Assembly: GCA_037447655.1 (NCBI GenBank)
Contig: JBBHKE010001012.1
Coordinates: 96,997 to 146,999 of the forward strand
DNA: 50,003 nt
DNA from: Zygnema cylindricum
Lineage: Eukaryota > Streptophyta > Zygnematophyceae > Zygnematales > Zygnemataceae
Direction of reading: 5' to 3'
The translations under genes and the position numbers were made by a program. Below, piece by piece: positions 32,911-45,100 of this stretch (the first letter of the stretch is position 1; the number at the start of each line of letters is the position of its first letter). The notes beneath the pieces were generated by a model. That model was given only the letters and a program-made list of their open reading frames with translations, was not told where the DNA came from and ran no database searches.

Positions 32911-34350
32911 AAAACATAACAATCTTGCTAAATACAAATACAGACTCACTACATTTTCTACGACCAATGAAAACGCAATTTCAGAAAGATTCTTCTATTT
33001 GTTCGAAGGTACACTGCCAACGTTGTTATAGTCAGCCATTCTTAGTATTTTTTTACCAAAAATCATAACAGAATAGTCAATAACACTAGATTGAGTGGCC
33101 CATAATGAGACACGTGGCAAGACTCAATGTTTTGTGGTGCACCTAAACTAAGTGTTGACACTAATAAATTCCCCAAAATGCCCTCAAAATTTATATACTG
33201 TAGTTCATTCTAGTGTCAAAGTAAAATAACTGAAACATTATTTAATGTACTTAATTATAATAAAGTGCCAACACTAACAGTTCACCAACTCTAAAAGCTG
33301 TGGGCCATATAAACTACACCTTGTCTATATTCGAATGTTTAAAAGGTCAAAAGTTCCAAAATTTTGGTCACCTAAAACACAAGAATCTCTCTCTCGTCTC
33401 TATCGCGTGCTGTTGTGTATAGCGAGCCTCTTTCCGATATTCGATATGCGCCTTTCTAACCTACCGATAATCGATGTATCCATTCGGTATATCGAGAAGG
33501 CTAAAATTGCGATAAAATTGTGAGATACCTCGATAAGTTATCGACTTAAAAAGAAATATCGCGATATCTCTGTTCTTGGGTAGCTGAAAATTTTCAAAAG
33601 ACTCACCCCAACCCCTGATGATTTCTCGGCGGTATACGGGGGTACTCGCGATTTGCCATACATTATTTTCGTACTAAATCTGAGCCGTTGCTTTTTCTGA
33701 CCAAATATATCGCGATAATTTTTGTTGGTCCTGGAGAGATATATCAAGACCACTAACTTTTCGGTATTCGATATATTCCATTTCAAATTTATCTCGATTT
33801 TTTTTTTCTCGATACTCCACACTATTCTATCTCGACAATTATTATCCAAACATTTAAAATCAACAAAGACTTTTTTCCACACCTTTTTAAAGAACAAAGG
33901 ACCGAATTTTTGTCAGTCTTATTTTTACGTCCCAAGCCCAAAAATAGAAACGTATCAAATCAACTTATCAAGAGATAAATATCGCGAATAAGAAAATAAA
34001 AAACACAAGTTCAAACATAAAATTTCAATGCAAGTTTTAGTGAAGCGAAATGACATTTAACACAAAAATCAAGATAAAGATAAGTTAAGATAAAAAATTT
34101 AAGATATTTTACCCATTCCCTTTTTTTTTTTGCATGAAAAAAAGCTATGGGTACAAAATTTTATCCATAAGTGAAATGATTTCAAGCTTAAAAAATTTGC
34201 TTTTGTTTTCCTCGATTGCAACACTTATTATATTTCCCATCACATTTATACAAAAAAAAATAAAAAAAAATCCTAAATATAATCCTAAACACTTAAAACA
34301 TAAGTCATAAGATGATGTCATTTTTCCTCTTGGTAAAATGTAACATTTAT
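32911..34350. other. AT-rich intergenic, no gene
   Basis: It includes TAGTGTTGACACTA-like words at 33165-33270 and a TATCG/CGATA-rich stretch at 33420-33980 with the palindrome ATATCGCGATAT near 33557. ORFs here have no domain. Confidence 0.5.
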
Positions 34351-34353
34351 ATT

Positions 34354-34467
34354 TTTACGGAACCATTTTACGGAATCATTTTACAGAATCATTTTATGAA
34401 ACCATTTTAGAGAACCATTTTACGGAACCATTTTATGGAACCATTTTACGGAATCATTTTGCGGAAT
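34354..34467 (+). repeat. 15-bp minisatellite
   Basis: About seven to eight imperfect units of ACGGAACCATTTT in tandem (ATTTTACGGAATC, ATTTTATGAAACC and variants). Confidence 0.85.
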
Positions 34468-34574
34468 AGGGCGCATGGAAAGAATTCGAGACTAATTACC
34501 CTTCTTGTGTTTGATCTCGAACATTCAATTTCCTGAAAACAATAACCAACATGCCATATGTGAATAAATATGCG

Positions 34575-35275
34575 TTGTCCTTTACATCCCTCTCCCTCTC
34601 TCCCTCTCTCCCTCTCCCCTCTCCCCCTCTCTTTCTCTCCCTCTTTCTCCCTCTACCACTCTTGCTCTCCCTCTCCCTCTCTCCTTCTCCCCTCTATTTC
34701 TCTCCCTCTTTCTCCCTCTACCGCTCTTGCTCTCCCTCTCCCTCTCTCTCCGCTGCACCCCTCTCTCGCTTTGCCCCCCTATCCTCTCTCTCACAAAGCA
34801 CATTTCATTTTTTTTTTGTTTGCTTGTTTGTTTGTTTGGAATTTGAGGAGATAAAAAAAAAAATAGGAAAAAAGACGAAAGCTTAACCTTTTATGTATGC
34901 AATTGGTGCCCAAGTTATGATAAAAGATAATAATAATATAATAATAATAAGTTATAATAAAAGATTAATAATAATTATAATAATAATATAATAATGGTAT
35001 AATTTAGTATGGATGTAACAGATTACATTATTCACTACCATTGGTCTATTCCACACTATCTCTCTCTCCCTCTCTCTCTATCACTCTTTGACCCCCTCTC
35101 TCTTTCCCCCCTCTCTCCCTCTCTCTCTTTATTTCTCTCTCTCGATCAATCTCTCTCCCTCTCCCTCTCTCTCCCTTTCCTCTCTCATGCTATCTCTCTC
35201 TCTACCCCTCTCTCCTCTCTCTTTCTCCCTCTCTTTCTCTCTCTCTCTCTCTCTTTCCCTCTCTTTTGCGTCAAA
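34575..35275 (+). repeat. Two CT-rich low-complexity blocks and an AAT-rich spacer
   Basis: 34575-34795 and 35056-35272 are CTCCCTCTCTCCC-type pyrimidine tracts; 34916-35000 is TAATAATA-rich. The open frames across them (S/L/P-rich) are artefacts of composition. They fall 3' of the minus-strand gene. Confidence 0.8.
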
Positions 35276-35394
35276 CACATCAATTTCTAAGTAACAAACA
35301 CAATGTATATTTATCAAACACAATGCTTGTGCAACAAATGTATATTTCTAATTCCTAAAGATACAAAATTTAAAGTTAGAAAAAAAAAGCTTAC

Positions 35395-36335
35395 TTTCGA
35401 GTACATACGCGATAGAGACGACTACGGTTGTGGTCAATTTCACCCTCTTCTAACTGAGAAAATTGTGGAACCATATACAACAATAAAAAAAACGAAAAAC
35501 TTGTTAGATTTACAATGCTTTGTTTCAAGTGATTTGTCGTTTTCAATAAAAAAAATTCTTGATAAGTATTCATAAAAGAAAAATTAGTTGAATGTGACAC
35601 ATTTCCTTATAAAAGCTATAGAAAAGGAAACACTCTTAAAACATAAAAAGAATATAACTTACACATTCGAACAAATTTTCGAACATTAATTTGCTTCTAA
35701 CATTCAAACGTTCAAAAAAGAAAAAAAATGGGATAAAAAAAAAAACAACAAATTTAAATTAATCCTCCTAACGAGTGTGTACATTTATGACCACAATGCG
35801 GATTTGGCGAAAAAAAATGAAAAAAATCACAAAGATTGACGAGCAACAATAAAAATAATAATTAAAAAAAAATGACGAAACTCCGGAAAAACTCTGCAAA
35901 CCTTTCCAGGGGCTACACCATTCTCTTTGGCTACAATGAGATTGAAACAGACTATCCTAATTTTTTGAAAAAAAAATGAAACTTTAACAAAAAAATCCGG
36001 AAAAAACATCAAAAAAATCCCAAAGAGTGACGAGAAAAAATTGAGAAAAAACTGAGAAAGAAAAAAAAACATTGAAAAGTTTTGATGCTTACAGCATCAG
36101 AACCATAAACTTCCATATAACAAGCTGGAGAAGCACATTTTAGGGCACAATTCTCCCTCTCAATCTCCGATACTTTACAATGTCGACCAAAGAGGCCACT
36201 GGAAAAAATTTCTTCATACAAAAAAAACCACAAATAGTTGTTTTTATTAGTTACTTAAAACAAAAGGATTGACGACTTCCAATGTTTTACAATGTTGACC
36301 AAAAAGGATACTGGAAAGTTCCTTATATATACATT

Positions 36336-36366
<31 letters not shown>

Positions 36367-36435
36367 ATAATATATATATATATATATATATTAAATCAGT
36401 TACTAAATACATAATATACATACATACACACACAG

Positions 36436-36479
<44 letters not shown>

Positions 36480-37898
36480 TGAATCAGTCACTTAAAACGA
36501 GAGGAAGGAATGATTGAGATAGAGGAAAAGTCCAAAAACAGTGATAACTGCAAAATAAGTAAAAATAAGATTTGGAAACAAATCTGACACATTAAATGAA
36601 AATGCATCAAGCATATAACAACTTTCCACATAACAAAACAAAACAAAGCAAAAAAAAGAAAAGCAAAAAAAAAAAAACAAAGAAAAAAAACAAACAACCA
36701 AAAAAAAGAAAACAAACCAAACCAAACCAAACCTTAAAAAAACTTAACAAAACAAAACAAAAAACATTAAACATAAAAAAAAACATGCAAAAGGTAAAGT
36801 AAGTTTTTTTTGTCTTACTTATCGATATCTACAAAACATTGTTGTTTAATTGCCCGAAATTCCCGTTCCTGTCATAAAACTCCCAAAAGAAGAGAATTAA
36901 AATTTTAGAAATTCAAAATAGGGTTTGGTTTTAACTTTTCTCCAAAAGACAAACCAAATTGTAATTTGAACAAAATCAGGCGAAAAAGGTTGCAATTTTA
37001 TTATTATTATTATTATTATTTGTTTTTGCCAACAGGTGTTAAAATTATGAAGAAGAAAACTAAATAAATGAGATAAACCCCAAATGGAATATATGGTACT
37101 AATTGCCATTATACGGTACTTCCAATTTATCTGAATTAACTCACAAATTCAGTTATCTCCGTAGATAAACCAAAAAAAACAATATTTCAGCTTCCTCTCC
37201 CTCTCCTCCCTCCTCCCTCCCCCTCCCTCCCTCTCCTCTTTCCTCCCTCGCCTCTTTCGTTGTGATTTGTTCAAAAAAAAAAAAACCAAAAATTATCGTT
37301 TAAAATGGCTACAATATAAAACATAATCCCCAAATTTTTTTTTACCCAAATAAAGCATTAACCACTCTTTTTAAGAAAGAACTTCATGTGGTCCAAAACC
37401 TAACTACCATATACAAGTTTGATAATTTGATAAAACGTTTTTACTAAAAAATAAAAAAAAAATTGGGTACAACAACATAAATAACTTGAGAGGGAGGTTT
37501 TTGCTCATACAACTTAAATTACAAAAAAATAAATTAGAAAACCCTAAATTTCAAATCTCCAAACTCAAAAAAACCTAAAATACTTCATGAATCTCCCACA
37601 CAATACCAAAAAACGGAAAAAAATGATGTGAAATTAGCGATTTCACAATAGAAATAAGGGAGGGGGAGACAGTGGCAGGGGAGGGAGAGAAGAGATAGAG
37701 AGAGTAAGACAGAGAGAGAAGGAATAAATATACCTTCACCACGTGTGAGTTTTTCCTGCTATTGGCCGTTTTCTGTTTGTGAACGGCGTCAGCCGAGACG
37801 GTGGGCAGCAGAGTTCCGAGAAGTACCACCACACAAAGCGACAGAAACCGTACAACTCGGCCATTCCGTACCTTCCGGACATTCCCGGAGCCCGCCAT
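35395..37898 (-). CDS. Small secreted/ER cysteine protein, partly resolved exons
   Basis: Exon 1 (37898-37734) encodes 55 aa: a short basic start MAGSGNVRKVRNGRVVRFLS, a hydrophobic core LCVVVLLGTLLPTVS, then ADAVHKQK, a clear signal peptide. A downstream exon (about 36198-36093) encodes GLFGRHCKVSEIERENCALK and CASPACYMEVYGSDA, ending at a GTAAGC donor. The next (35453-35395) starts after CTCAG and encodes LEEGEIDHNRSRLYRVCTRK, joining in phase as GSDA-LEEGE. The pattern C-x(n)-NCALxCxSPxCYxxVYG...LEEGEIDxxR resembles a small conserved eukaryotic family (DUF4787, from memory). The join of exon 1 to exon 2 is unresolved: the obvious donor is phase 0 while the TTCCAG acceptor would need phase 2, so an exon may be missing. 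The 3' end was not found. The gene diverges from the microspherule gene. Confidence 0.6.
36267..36325 (-). repeat. Duplicate of an exon start upstream of exon 2
   Basis: On the minus strand TTCCAGTATCCTTTTTGGTC and AACATTGTAAAACATTGGAA repeat the acceptor and first 35 bases of exon 2 (TTCCAGTGGCCTCTTTGGTC...). The duplicate lies about 110 bases upstream in the intron. Confidence 0.7.
36342..36480 (+). repeat. Compound (TG)n(TA)n...(CA)n microsatellite
   Basis: TG run 36344-36366, TA run 36370-36392, then CA run 36424-36478. It can fold on itself. It lies in an intron of the minus-strand gene. Confidence 0.9.
36970..37720. repeat. Low-complexity intron DNA
   Basis: (ATT)n at 36999-37021, CT-rich block 37190-37260 and a GA-rich block 37655-37715, separated by A-rich sequence, inside the long first intron of the minus-strand gene. 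No exon recognised. Confidence 0.6.
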
Positions 37899-38884
37899 GT
37901 TTCCAAAGGGGAAAGCTTCCACGAAGGAGCAGCCAAACGAGAGACGGCCTACGACTCTATGCTGCTGTTTCAGCAATTTTTCCAGAACAAGTACTTCCCT
38001 ATCAATCGAGTAAATTCCCTATAAATCGGACGAATACTGATTCAGCGAACTATTTTTCGTTTATTACTTCGGGTATGTGTCTTAGCGGGAAATGTGCGAT
38101 GGACGCGGATACGAGTTGTGTAATAATCGAACGGCCAAGATACATAACGTAAAATGAGGAACTTGACTAATTCAAATTACATGTCCAAGGTAAGGCGTCC
38201 CGTAAATGCTGAACGGCGTGAAATATGAACGGGAAAGATTGGTTCTATGTGTAAGCGTGGTGAGACCAGCTGTGTAGAATTAATTACAGCTTGTACGCTC
38301 CAGTTACCGTTCGAATTCCATGCTAGCGTTAAGTTCACGCTTCTTTTTTGTGGAACTACAGCACTGTAATGTAAGCCCTTTTACGCTACTTTAAATTGCT
38401 GTGACCATAGAACGCACAGTGAACCGTACACAAGTGACCTAAAGTACTGTACCATGCTACCATGACAGACCAATAGTACAATGTTTAAACGTGATGCAAG
38501 ATATTTCCCCGGTACGGAAATTATATCAGAGTGTCTTACCGTACAGGAGTGTACGAAGAGATTCTCAGATCTGTACGGACATCATTTTCTAAGGAGAAAG
38601 AAGCCATGGATAGAAATGGAGCCTGAATAGATGTTAGAGTCTCTGTAATTAAAAAATCGAAGCTTTTGTAAAACATCAGGAGTTAAACTTTGCAAATTTT
38701 GACTTAATACACAAATTTTGGAAATAATTGGCAAGAATTTTGAATAAATGATGCATTTTCCTTGTCAAATAATACGGGAGTTAGAAAAAGTTTTACCAGC
38801 AGTTAAATGTGGGATCTCTAAGTGAATGTCTGGGTGTGTATTACTGGATTGGTTTCAAAATTAAAAAGAATAACGTCCCTGTAA

Positions 38885-39090
38885 TGGAAAAAACGTGTCT
38901 CAATCCAAAAGTCGGTTTAGAGTTAAGTTTAGGTTAGGGTTTGTGTTAGGGCTAAAATTAGGGCTAGGGTAAGGAATAGGCGTTAGGATTAGTGTTTGAG
39001 TTAGACCTAGCTTTAGGGTTGCAGTTCAGGTGAGCATCAGGGTTAGGTACTTAGGTTAGGTTTAGGATTCGGGTAAGGATTAGGGTTAGG
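38885..39090 (+). repeat. Degenerate telomere-like repeats in a divergent promoter
   Basis: Many TTAGGG/TTTAGGG-like units with G- and A-variants (GGTTAGGGTTTGTGTTAGGG, GATTAGGGTTAGG) fill about 200 bases ending about 90 bases before the microspherule ATG. They are too degenerate to be a functional telomere. Between 37898 and 39177 no gene was seen, so this lies in the shared upstream region of two divergent genes. Confidence 0.8.
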
Positions 39091-39176
39091 CTTCCCTAAA
39101 GAGTTAAAGTAACTTCTCTCATTTTTTTGACACACACTTCTAAGTTTTATAAGGTTTTCATTATTTCTGATTGACA

Positions 39177-42100
39177 ATGGAAAATCCTTTCGATGACGAC
39201 TCGGAAATGGCGGCCATGATGGAGGTCATGGCAGGAGGAGACCTGATGGATGATGTGTACGGATCGGATGACCTCAGCATGGATGCGTCCCTACATATGC
39301 ATCCAATGATGGAGGTGCTCCAGGAGGAGGATCTGCCACCTCAGCAGCTGCAGGTGAAGTCTGGTCTCTGTTAGGGCTCTCCCTCTCTCACTCTCTCTCT
39401 CCCCCTCTCTCTCGTTCTCGCTCGCTCTCTCACTCTCTCACTCCCCCTCTCCGTCTCTCTCCCACCGTCTCTCTTTTCATTTCCCTGTCTCGCGCTCTCC
39501 CTCGCTCCCCCTTCTCTCGCTCTCCTCTCTGCCACAGGTGAAGGACGTTCGTTGTTAGGGTTCTCTCGCTTTTTCCCTCTTTCTCTCTCTCACTCTCTCT
39601 ATCTCCCTCTTTCTATCCCTCTCTTTCTCTCCCTCTCTCTCTCTCTCTTTCTCTACCTCTCTCCCTCTTTCTTCCCCTCAGCAGCCACAGGTCAAGGCTG
39701 CGTGTTTCTCTTACCCTCTTCCTTTCCCTCTCCCTTTCTTCCCCTCTTGTTCTCTTCTTCTCTCCCTTTCCGTCTCCGCTCTCTCTCTCCCTCTCTCCCT
39801 CCCCTCCCCTTTCCCTCTCACCAGCCACAGGTGAAGGCTGTTCTGTTCCTTCTCTCTCCCCCCTTCTCTCCCTTCTTCCTCTCTCTCTCCAAGCAGCCAC
39901 AGTTAAAAGGCTGTTGTTCTATCCCTCTCCCTCCCCCTTCCCCTCCTCCTATGTTCTCTCCTTCCACCTCTTTCTTCCTTCTTTACGTTCCCCACCCCAT
40001 CCCCCTCCTACCTCTCTCCTGTTGTATTCTCTCCTTCTCCATTTCCCAGTCTCTCTATCACTCCCTCTTCCTTGTACTTTTTATAACCCTCTTTTTTCTC
40101 TCCCTCCTCCCCTTTAATGTCAGTCTTTCTCCCCTACATTTTACCTCTCCAAGGTCAAATTTTAACCATATTCAATTAAAAGAGGGAGGTAGAAAGAGAG
40201 TGGGAGGTAGAGAGGGATGGATGGAACGAGAGAGAGTGGGAGGGAGGGAGAGAGAGGGAGAGAGAGGGAGAGAGGTGGTGTTTTGTCCACCTGAGATTCT
40301 AAAAAACCTAAAAGCTGTATAACCCCTATATAACTTTTTCCCAAAATGTTTATTTTTCAACGTAAACAGGTATTTTGCCAAAAACTCTCAATGAAAAAAG
40401 TGACTATTCTCTCCGTTTCTTTTTACGGATATACAAAAACTATCATTTCCTTCTTTCCTTCCGCCCTTTTCCCTATCTTCCATCCTCTCTTTTGTCTCCT
40501 CTTTCCCTTCCTCTCCCTTGGCCCTCCCTTTTTTATACATGTTTAAATTCCCAAAATCGGTCCCTCCAACAAATCAAGAAGGTTTTTATATTCAAATTAC
40601 AAATTCCACTTTATATTTAAATCTCATTGCTCCGATTTTTAGTTATGCCGGTTATATCCAATTTTTAATAATAATAAAAAAAGAGAAGAGAAGAGATTTT
40701 TTATTTTTTTTTAAATATATTTTTGTTCCTAATTATTTGCAAAAATATGGTTTTTTCTGGTCGAGAAACTCCATTCAGATAGACAACCCTCAGAAGAAAA
40801 AAAAGGAAAAGGAGAAGGAAAGGGAGAATGGAAACAAACCTTCTTCAAAACGTCTTCGAATTGATTTACCGAGTCGAGAAATGGATTTGAGAAACCCTCC
40901 CTCTTGGGGATTAAATCGACTTAACTCCCCCGTCCATGGGATTTTGAGAAGTCCCGCAAAAGGTTAGTTAATAATTCTCTTTTTTCAGTTTATTTCCTTT
41001 CCTTTTGGTTTGTAATCCTCGTCTTTCTGTTCGTATTTCTCATGTTTTAGTTTGTAATTTTTGTATTCCTCATCTTTAATCCTCGTCTTTTAGTTCGTTA
41101 TCCTCGTCTTTTAGTTTTTAGTTTTTATTCCTTGTCTTTTAGATTTATTTTCCTTGCCTTTTGGTTTTACTCCTCGTCTTTTTCTGTTTATGTTTCTCAA
41201 GTTTTAGTTTGTAGTCTTTGTATACCTCGTCTTTAGTCCTTGTATTTTAGTTCATAATCCTTGTCTTTTAGTTTCTATTTCTCGTCTACAGTTCATGATC
41301 CTTGTCTTTTACTTAATATTCCTCTTTGTTACGTCTTTAATTTTTGTCTTTTATCCTCTCATTAACACCATTTCAAATGTGGATTTTGTTGTTTAGTCCA
41401 CTTTTAACTTCTACAAAAAAAAGGACCTTGGTTTTTTATTCACAAACGCAGTCAGATAGTCACAGCCTTCCCTTCCCTTCCCTTCCCTTCCCTTCCCTTC
41501 CCCTCTTTCCCCTTTTGCCGTTTATAGTTTTTCATTTTTCCCCTTTTTTTTGTCGTTTATATTTTTCTTTCTCCCCTTTTTTTGTCGTTTTGTGGCAGTG
41601 GATGGAGTGAAGGCGGCTGCAGTGGCGGCGGCGGCGGCGCCAGGTGTCGGCACGGGAGGGCTCGTGGCCGAGGGGGAGCCTCGGCCCGATTTTAGCGTCT
41701 GGACTACGGAGGACGACCTACGATTGAGGCACGCTATGGAGGTAAGTAAGAGAGTTTTTTCTTTGGAATTTTTTTGGGATTCTTTTTGGGGATTTTTGGG
41801 ATTTTTTTGGGGATTTTTTGGGATTTTTTGGGGATTTTTGGGAGCTTTATTTATAATTATTTTTTAGGATTTTTTTGGGATTTTCGTGGAGCTACATTTA
41901 AAGCTTTTTTGAGGATTTTTTGAGGATTTTTTGGAGCTTCATTTACAGATTTTTTCAAGGTTGTTGGAGCTTCCTTTATAGGTTTTTTTAGGGGTTTTTG
42001 GAGTACAATTGTGGGATTGAATTCATATTGGGATTTGTGCTCAAAGTTATACAATTTTTATTTGAATTTTGTGGTCAAATGTCATATTCTCAAGTTGAGG

Positions 42101-45100
42101 TTCATCTTTGAATTCATATATTGATCCATATTTGAATTTATGTTTATATTTATGTTCATATTTATGTTCATGTTTATTTTCAATTTTATGTTCAAATTTA
42201 TGTTCAATTTTATGTTCAAATGTATGATCAAATTTATGTTCACATTCATGATTGCCCATAAATTCAAACTTTATATTATAACTTGGAAAGAAAAGATTTA
42301 TAACTTGCCAGAATTATCCCATTTTAATTTTGGAAAGAAAGAGGGGAGAGTGAGCCTCTTATATGAAATATTGTGGAATTTGAAACTGACGAAATACATC
42401 CTTTGTTAATGTGAGAGAGAGAGAGAGGGAGAGAGGAGAGGGAGGAGGGAGGGAAGAGAAAAGGGAGAGAGTGCCCGACTCATTAAATGGTATTGAATCT
42501 GATGAAATTTGCAAGATCCTTTTTTAAATATTGGAGAGAGAGAAGGGATAGAGAGGAGAGAGCCTCAAACATGAAAGGGTGTTGATTCTTAAATGTAGGA
42601 GAGAAAGAGGGGAGAGAGGGGGGGCAGAGAGAGAGAGGGAGAGAGAGGGAGAGAGGGAGAGAGTGGGAGAGAGAGAGGGAGAGAGAGAGAGAGAGAGAGA
42701 TCCCCTCACATGAAATAGTGTCGATTTGGGACAGGCAGGGGCGGCCATGGAGGCTTTGGCGAAGGGAGCGATGCGATTTTCTCGAAGATATTCAGTCAAA
42801 GAATTTCGCGCCAGGTGGCGGGCTCTCCTCTTCGACCCTCTCATCGCCCCCCAAGCCGCGGCAAAAATGGTCGAAGCCGAAAATATTTCAAAAAACAATA
42901 ACTTTAATAATAAAATAAACGACAATAGTAATAATCCCTCTCTCAAAAACCCCATTTTTTCCAATCCTACGGTTTCCGAACCTCTCGTTTCCGAGCCTCT
43001 TCTCGTTTCCGAACCTCTTTTCGGTTCGAAAAACTTCGGTTTTTCGAAAAAAAAAAACGGGTCGAAAACGGGGAAGGGAAAAAAATCGAAATGGGGTCGA
43101 CTCGGGAAAGTTTGTGAACTTTACTACAAACGAAAACAACAGCTGGCGACGGAAGGAGGAGGAGGAGGAGGAGGAGAGTGGGGAGAAATGGATAGGGGAG
43201 TGGGGATGGGAATAGGACTTGGGCTTGGGAAAGGAAAATACGAAAGGTTTGGAGAATATGACGAAAACTCTGTGGTTATGGGTTATGAAATTGGGCATAT
43301 GGGAGGAGGAGTAGAGGAGCTTTTAGACGAGAGAAAGGGGATATTGGGAGAGGGAGGGAGACTTTTGGGGGGGATGGAGGGAGAGACAGTTATTGGGAGA
43401 GGACAAAACGGAGAAGACATGGAAATGGAAGATTCGACGTTTTCGCAAATGGTTCAACTTTTGGCCTCAGGAGGGGTAGAGGCATTGGTGGGGGAGGAGG
43501 AGGAGCGAGGAGGAGGAGGAGGAGGAGAGAAGCCCTTTCCTATGGAGGTTTTGGGGAGACAGGTGGGAGGGACAGGTGACATTCAGGGAGTGGAGGTGAG
43601 GGACTCTGTGGAGAGGGAGAGAGAGAGGGGGAAAGAGAGGGATGAGGAGGGAGATGGGGAAAGAGAGCTGGAGAGAGAGGAGAATGCGAGAGGAGAGGAG
43701 AGGAAGTGGGAGAGGGAAGGAGAGGGTGTAAACAGCGTTAGCGATCATAATTCTGTTGTTTCGCCGAATTTGATGTTTTGCAAAAACAGGGAAGGTGAGG
43801 GAACCGACTTTTTTCCTGTGAAGGGAGAGGGTAAAAATTCTATTCAGAAGGATATTTCAAAAGAGAGAGAAGAAAGAGAGAGGGAGGGGGAGGGAGGGAG
43901 AGAGGGGGAGATTTTTTTCGCGGATGGCTTTGAAGGGAAGAGTGGAGAAAATTTGGGAGTAAGGAAAGGTGAGCATGTAGAGGAGAGAGAGGAGGGAGGG
44001 AAGAGAGAGGAGAGAGACAAAAATTTTCTTCCAAACATTCCATTACTGGGGAGAGATTTCAGTCAAGAACTAAAAATGGAAAAGTTTTCGGATTTGTTAA
44101 TGTCAGAAAATTACGAAAAAGTTGAAGGAAATGGGATTTTTTTTGGAGAAAATGACGAAAGAGAAGAAATTGAACCGAGTTTATTTTTTTCGCAAGATTT
44201 GAATGGAGAAAATGGGGGCATAAGAAATAAAGAAAACTTAAATGGGTCATCAAAAAAAGAATTTGATGACCCATTTTTTCTTACAGAGAGAGAAAATAGT
44301 GTGGAGAAGATGGAGGACGATTCTTATAGGGGAGACGGAGAAGAAGAGGGAGATGGAGAGAGAAAGATGGGTACAGAAATGGGTAGTTCCTTGATTGAGG
44401 GCGCGGTAGAGGGAGAGGAGAGGGAGGTGGGGTTGGGAATTGAGGGAGGACAGAGAGGAGAGAGAGAGGTAGACCTGAAACAAGAATTAGTGATTCCTCA
44501 AAAGGAAGAGTCAATTTCTGAAGGGGACAAGAAGGAGAAGAAAATTGTCATATCAGATTCCCCTCCCCCTCCTCCCAATTCTCTCCCTCTCCTTAATCTT
44601 TATAGGGACAATACGCCATTAAATCCAGTAAAAGAGCCGCCTCCTCTTCCTCCTCCTCTCAGTACCCATCTTCCTCCACCTCTCCCTCTCTCCCCTCTTA
44701 TTTGTCCAGAAACTCGTCTAAATCCTGAGGGATCTGAGTTCCCTTCTCTCCCTTCCCCCTCTGCTTATCCCGCTCCTCTCTCTACTTCACTCCCTCCTTT
44801 TTCTACTTCTCTCCCTCCCCCCCCCACTCCTTCCCCTCCCCTCTCTACTTCTCTCCCTTTTTCTTCCTTCTCCCTCTCCTTCTACGTCAACAGGACTTCG
44901 ACAAGGATCAATGGGAGAGATAATGGCTCCTCCTCCTCCTCCTCCTCCTCCTCCTCCTCCTCCTCCTCCTCCTCCTCCTCCTCCTCCTCCTCCTCCTCCT
45001 CCTCCTCCTCCTCCTCCTCCTCCTCCTCCTCCTCTTCCTCCTCCTCGTCCGCCTCCTCCTCCTCGTCCTCCTCCTCCTTCCATTTCTCATCCCCCTTCTC

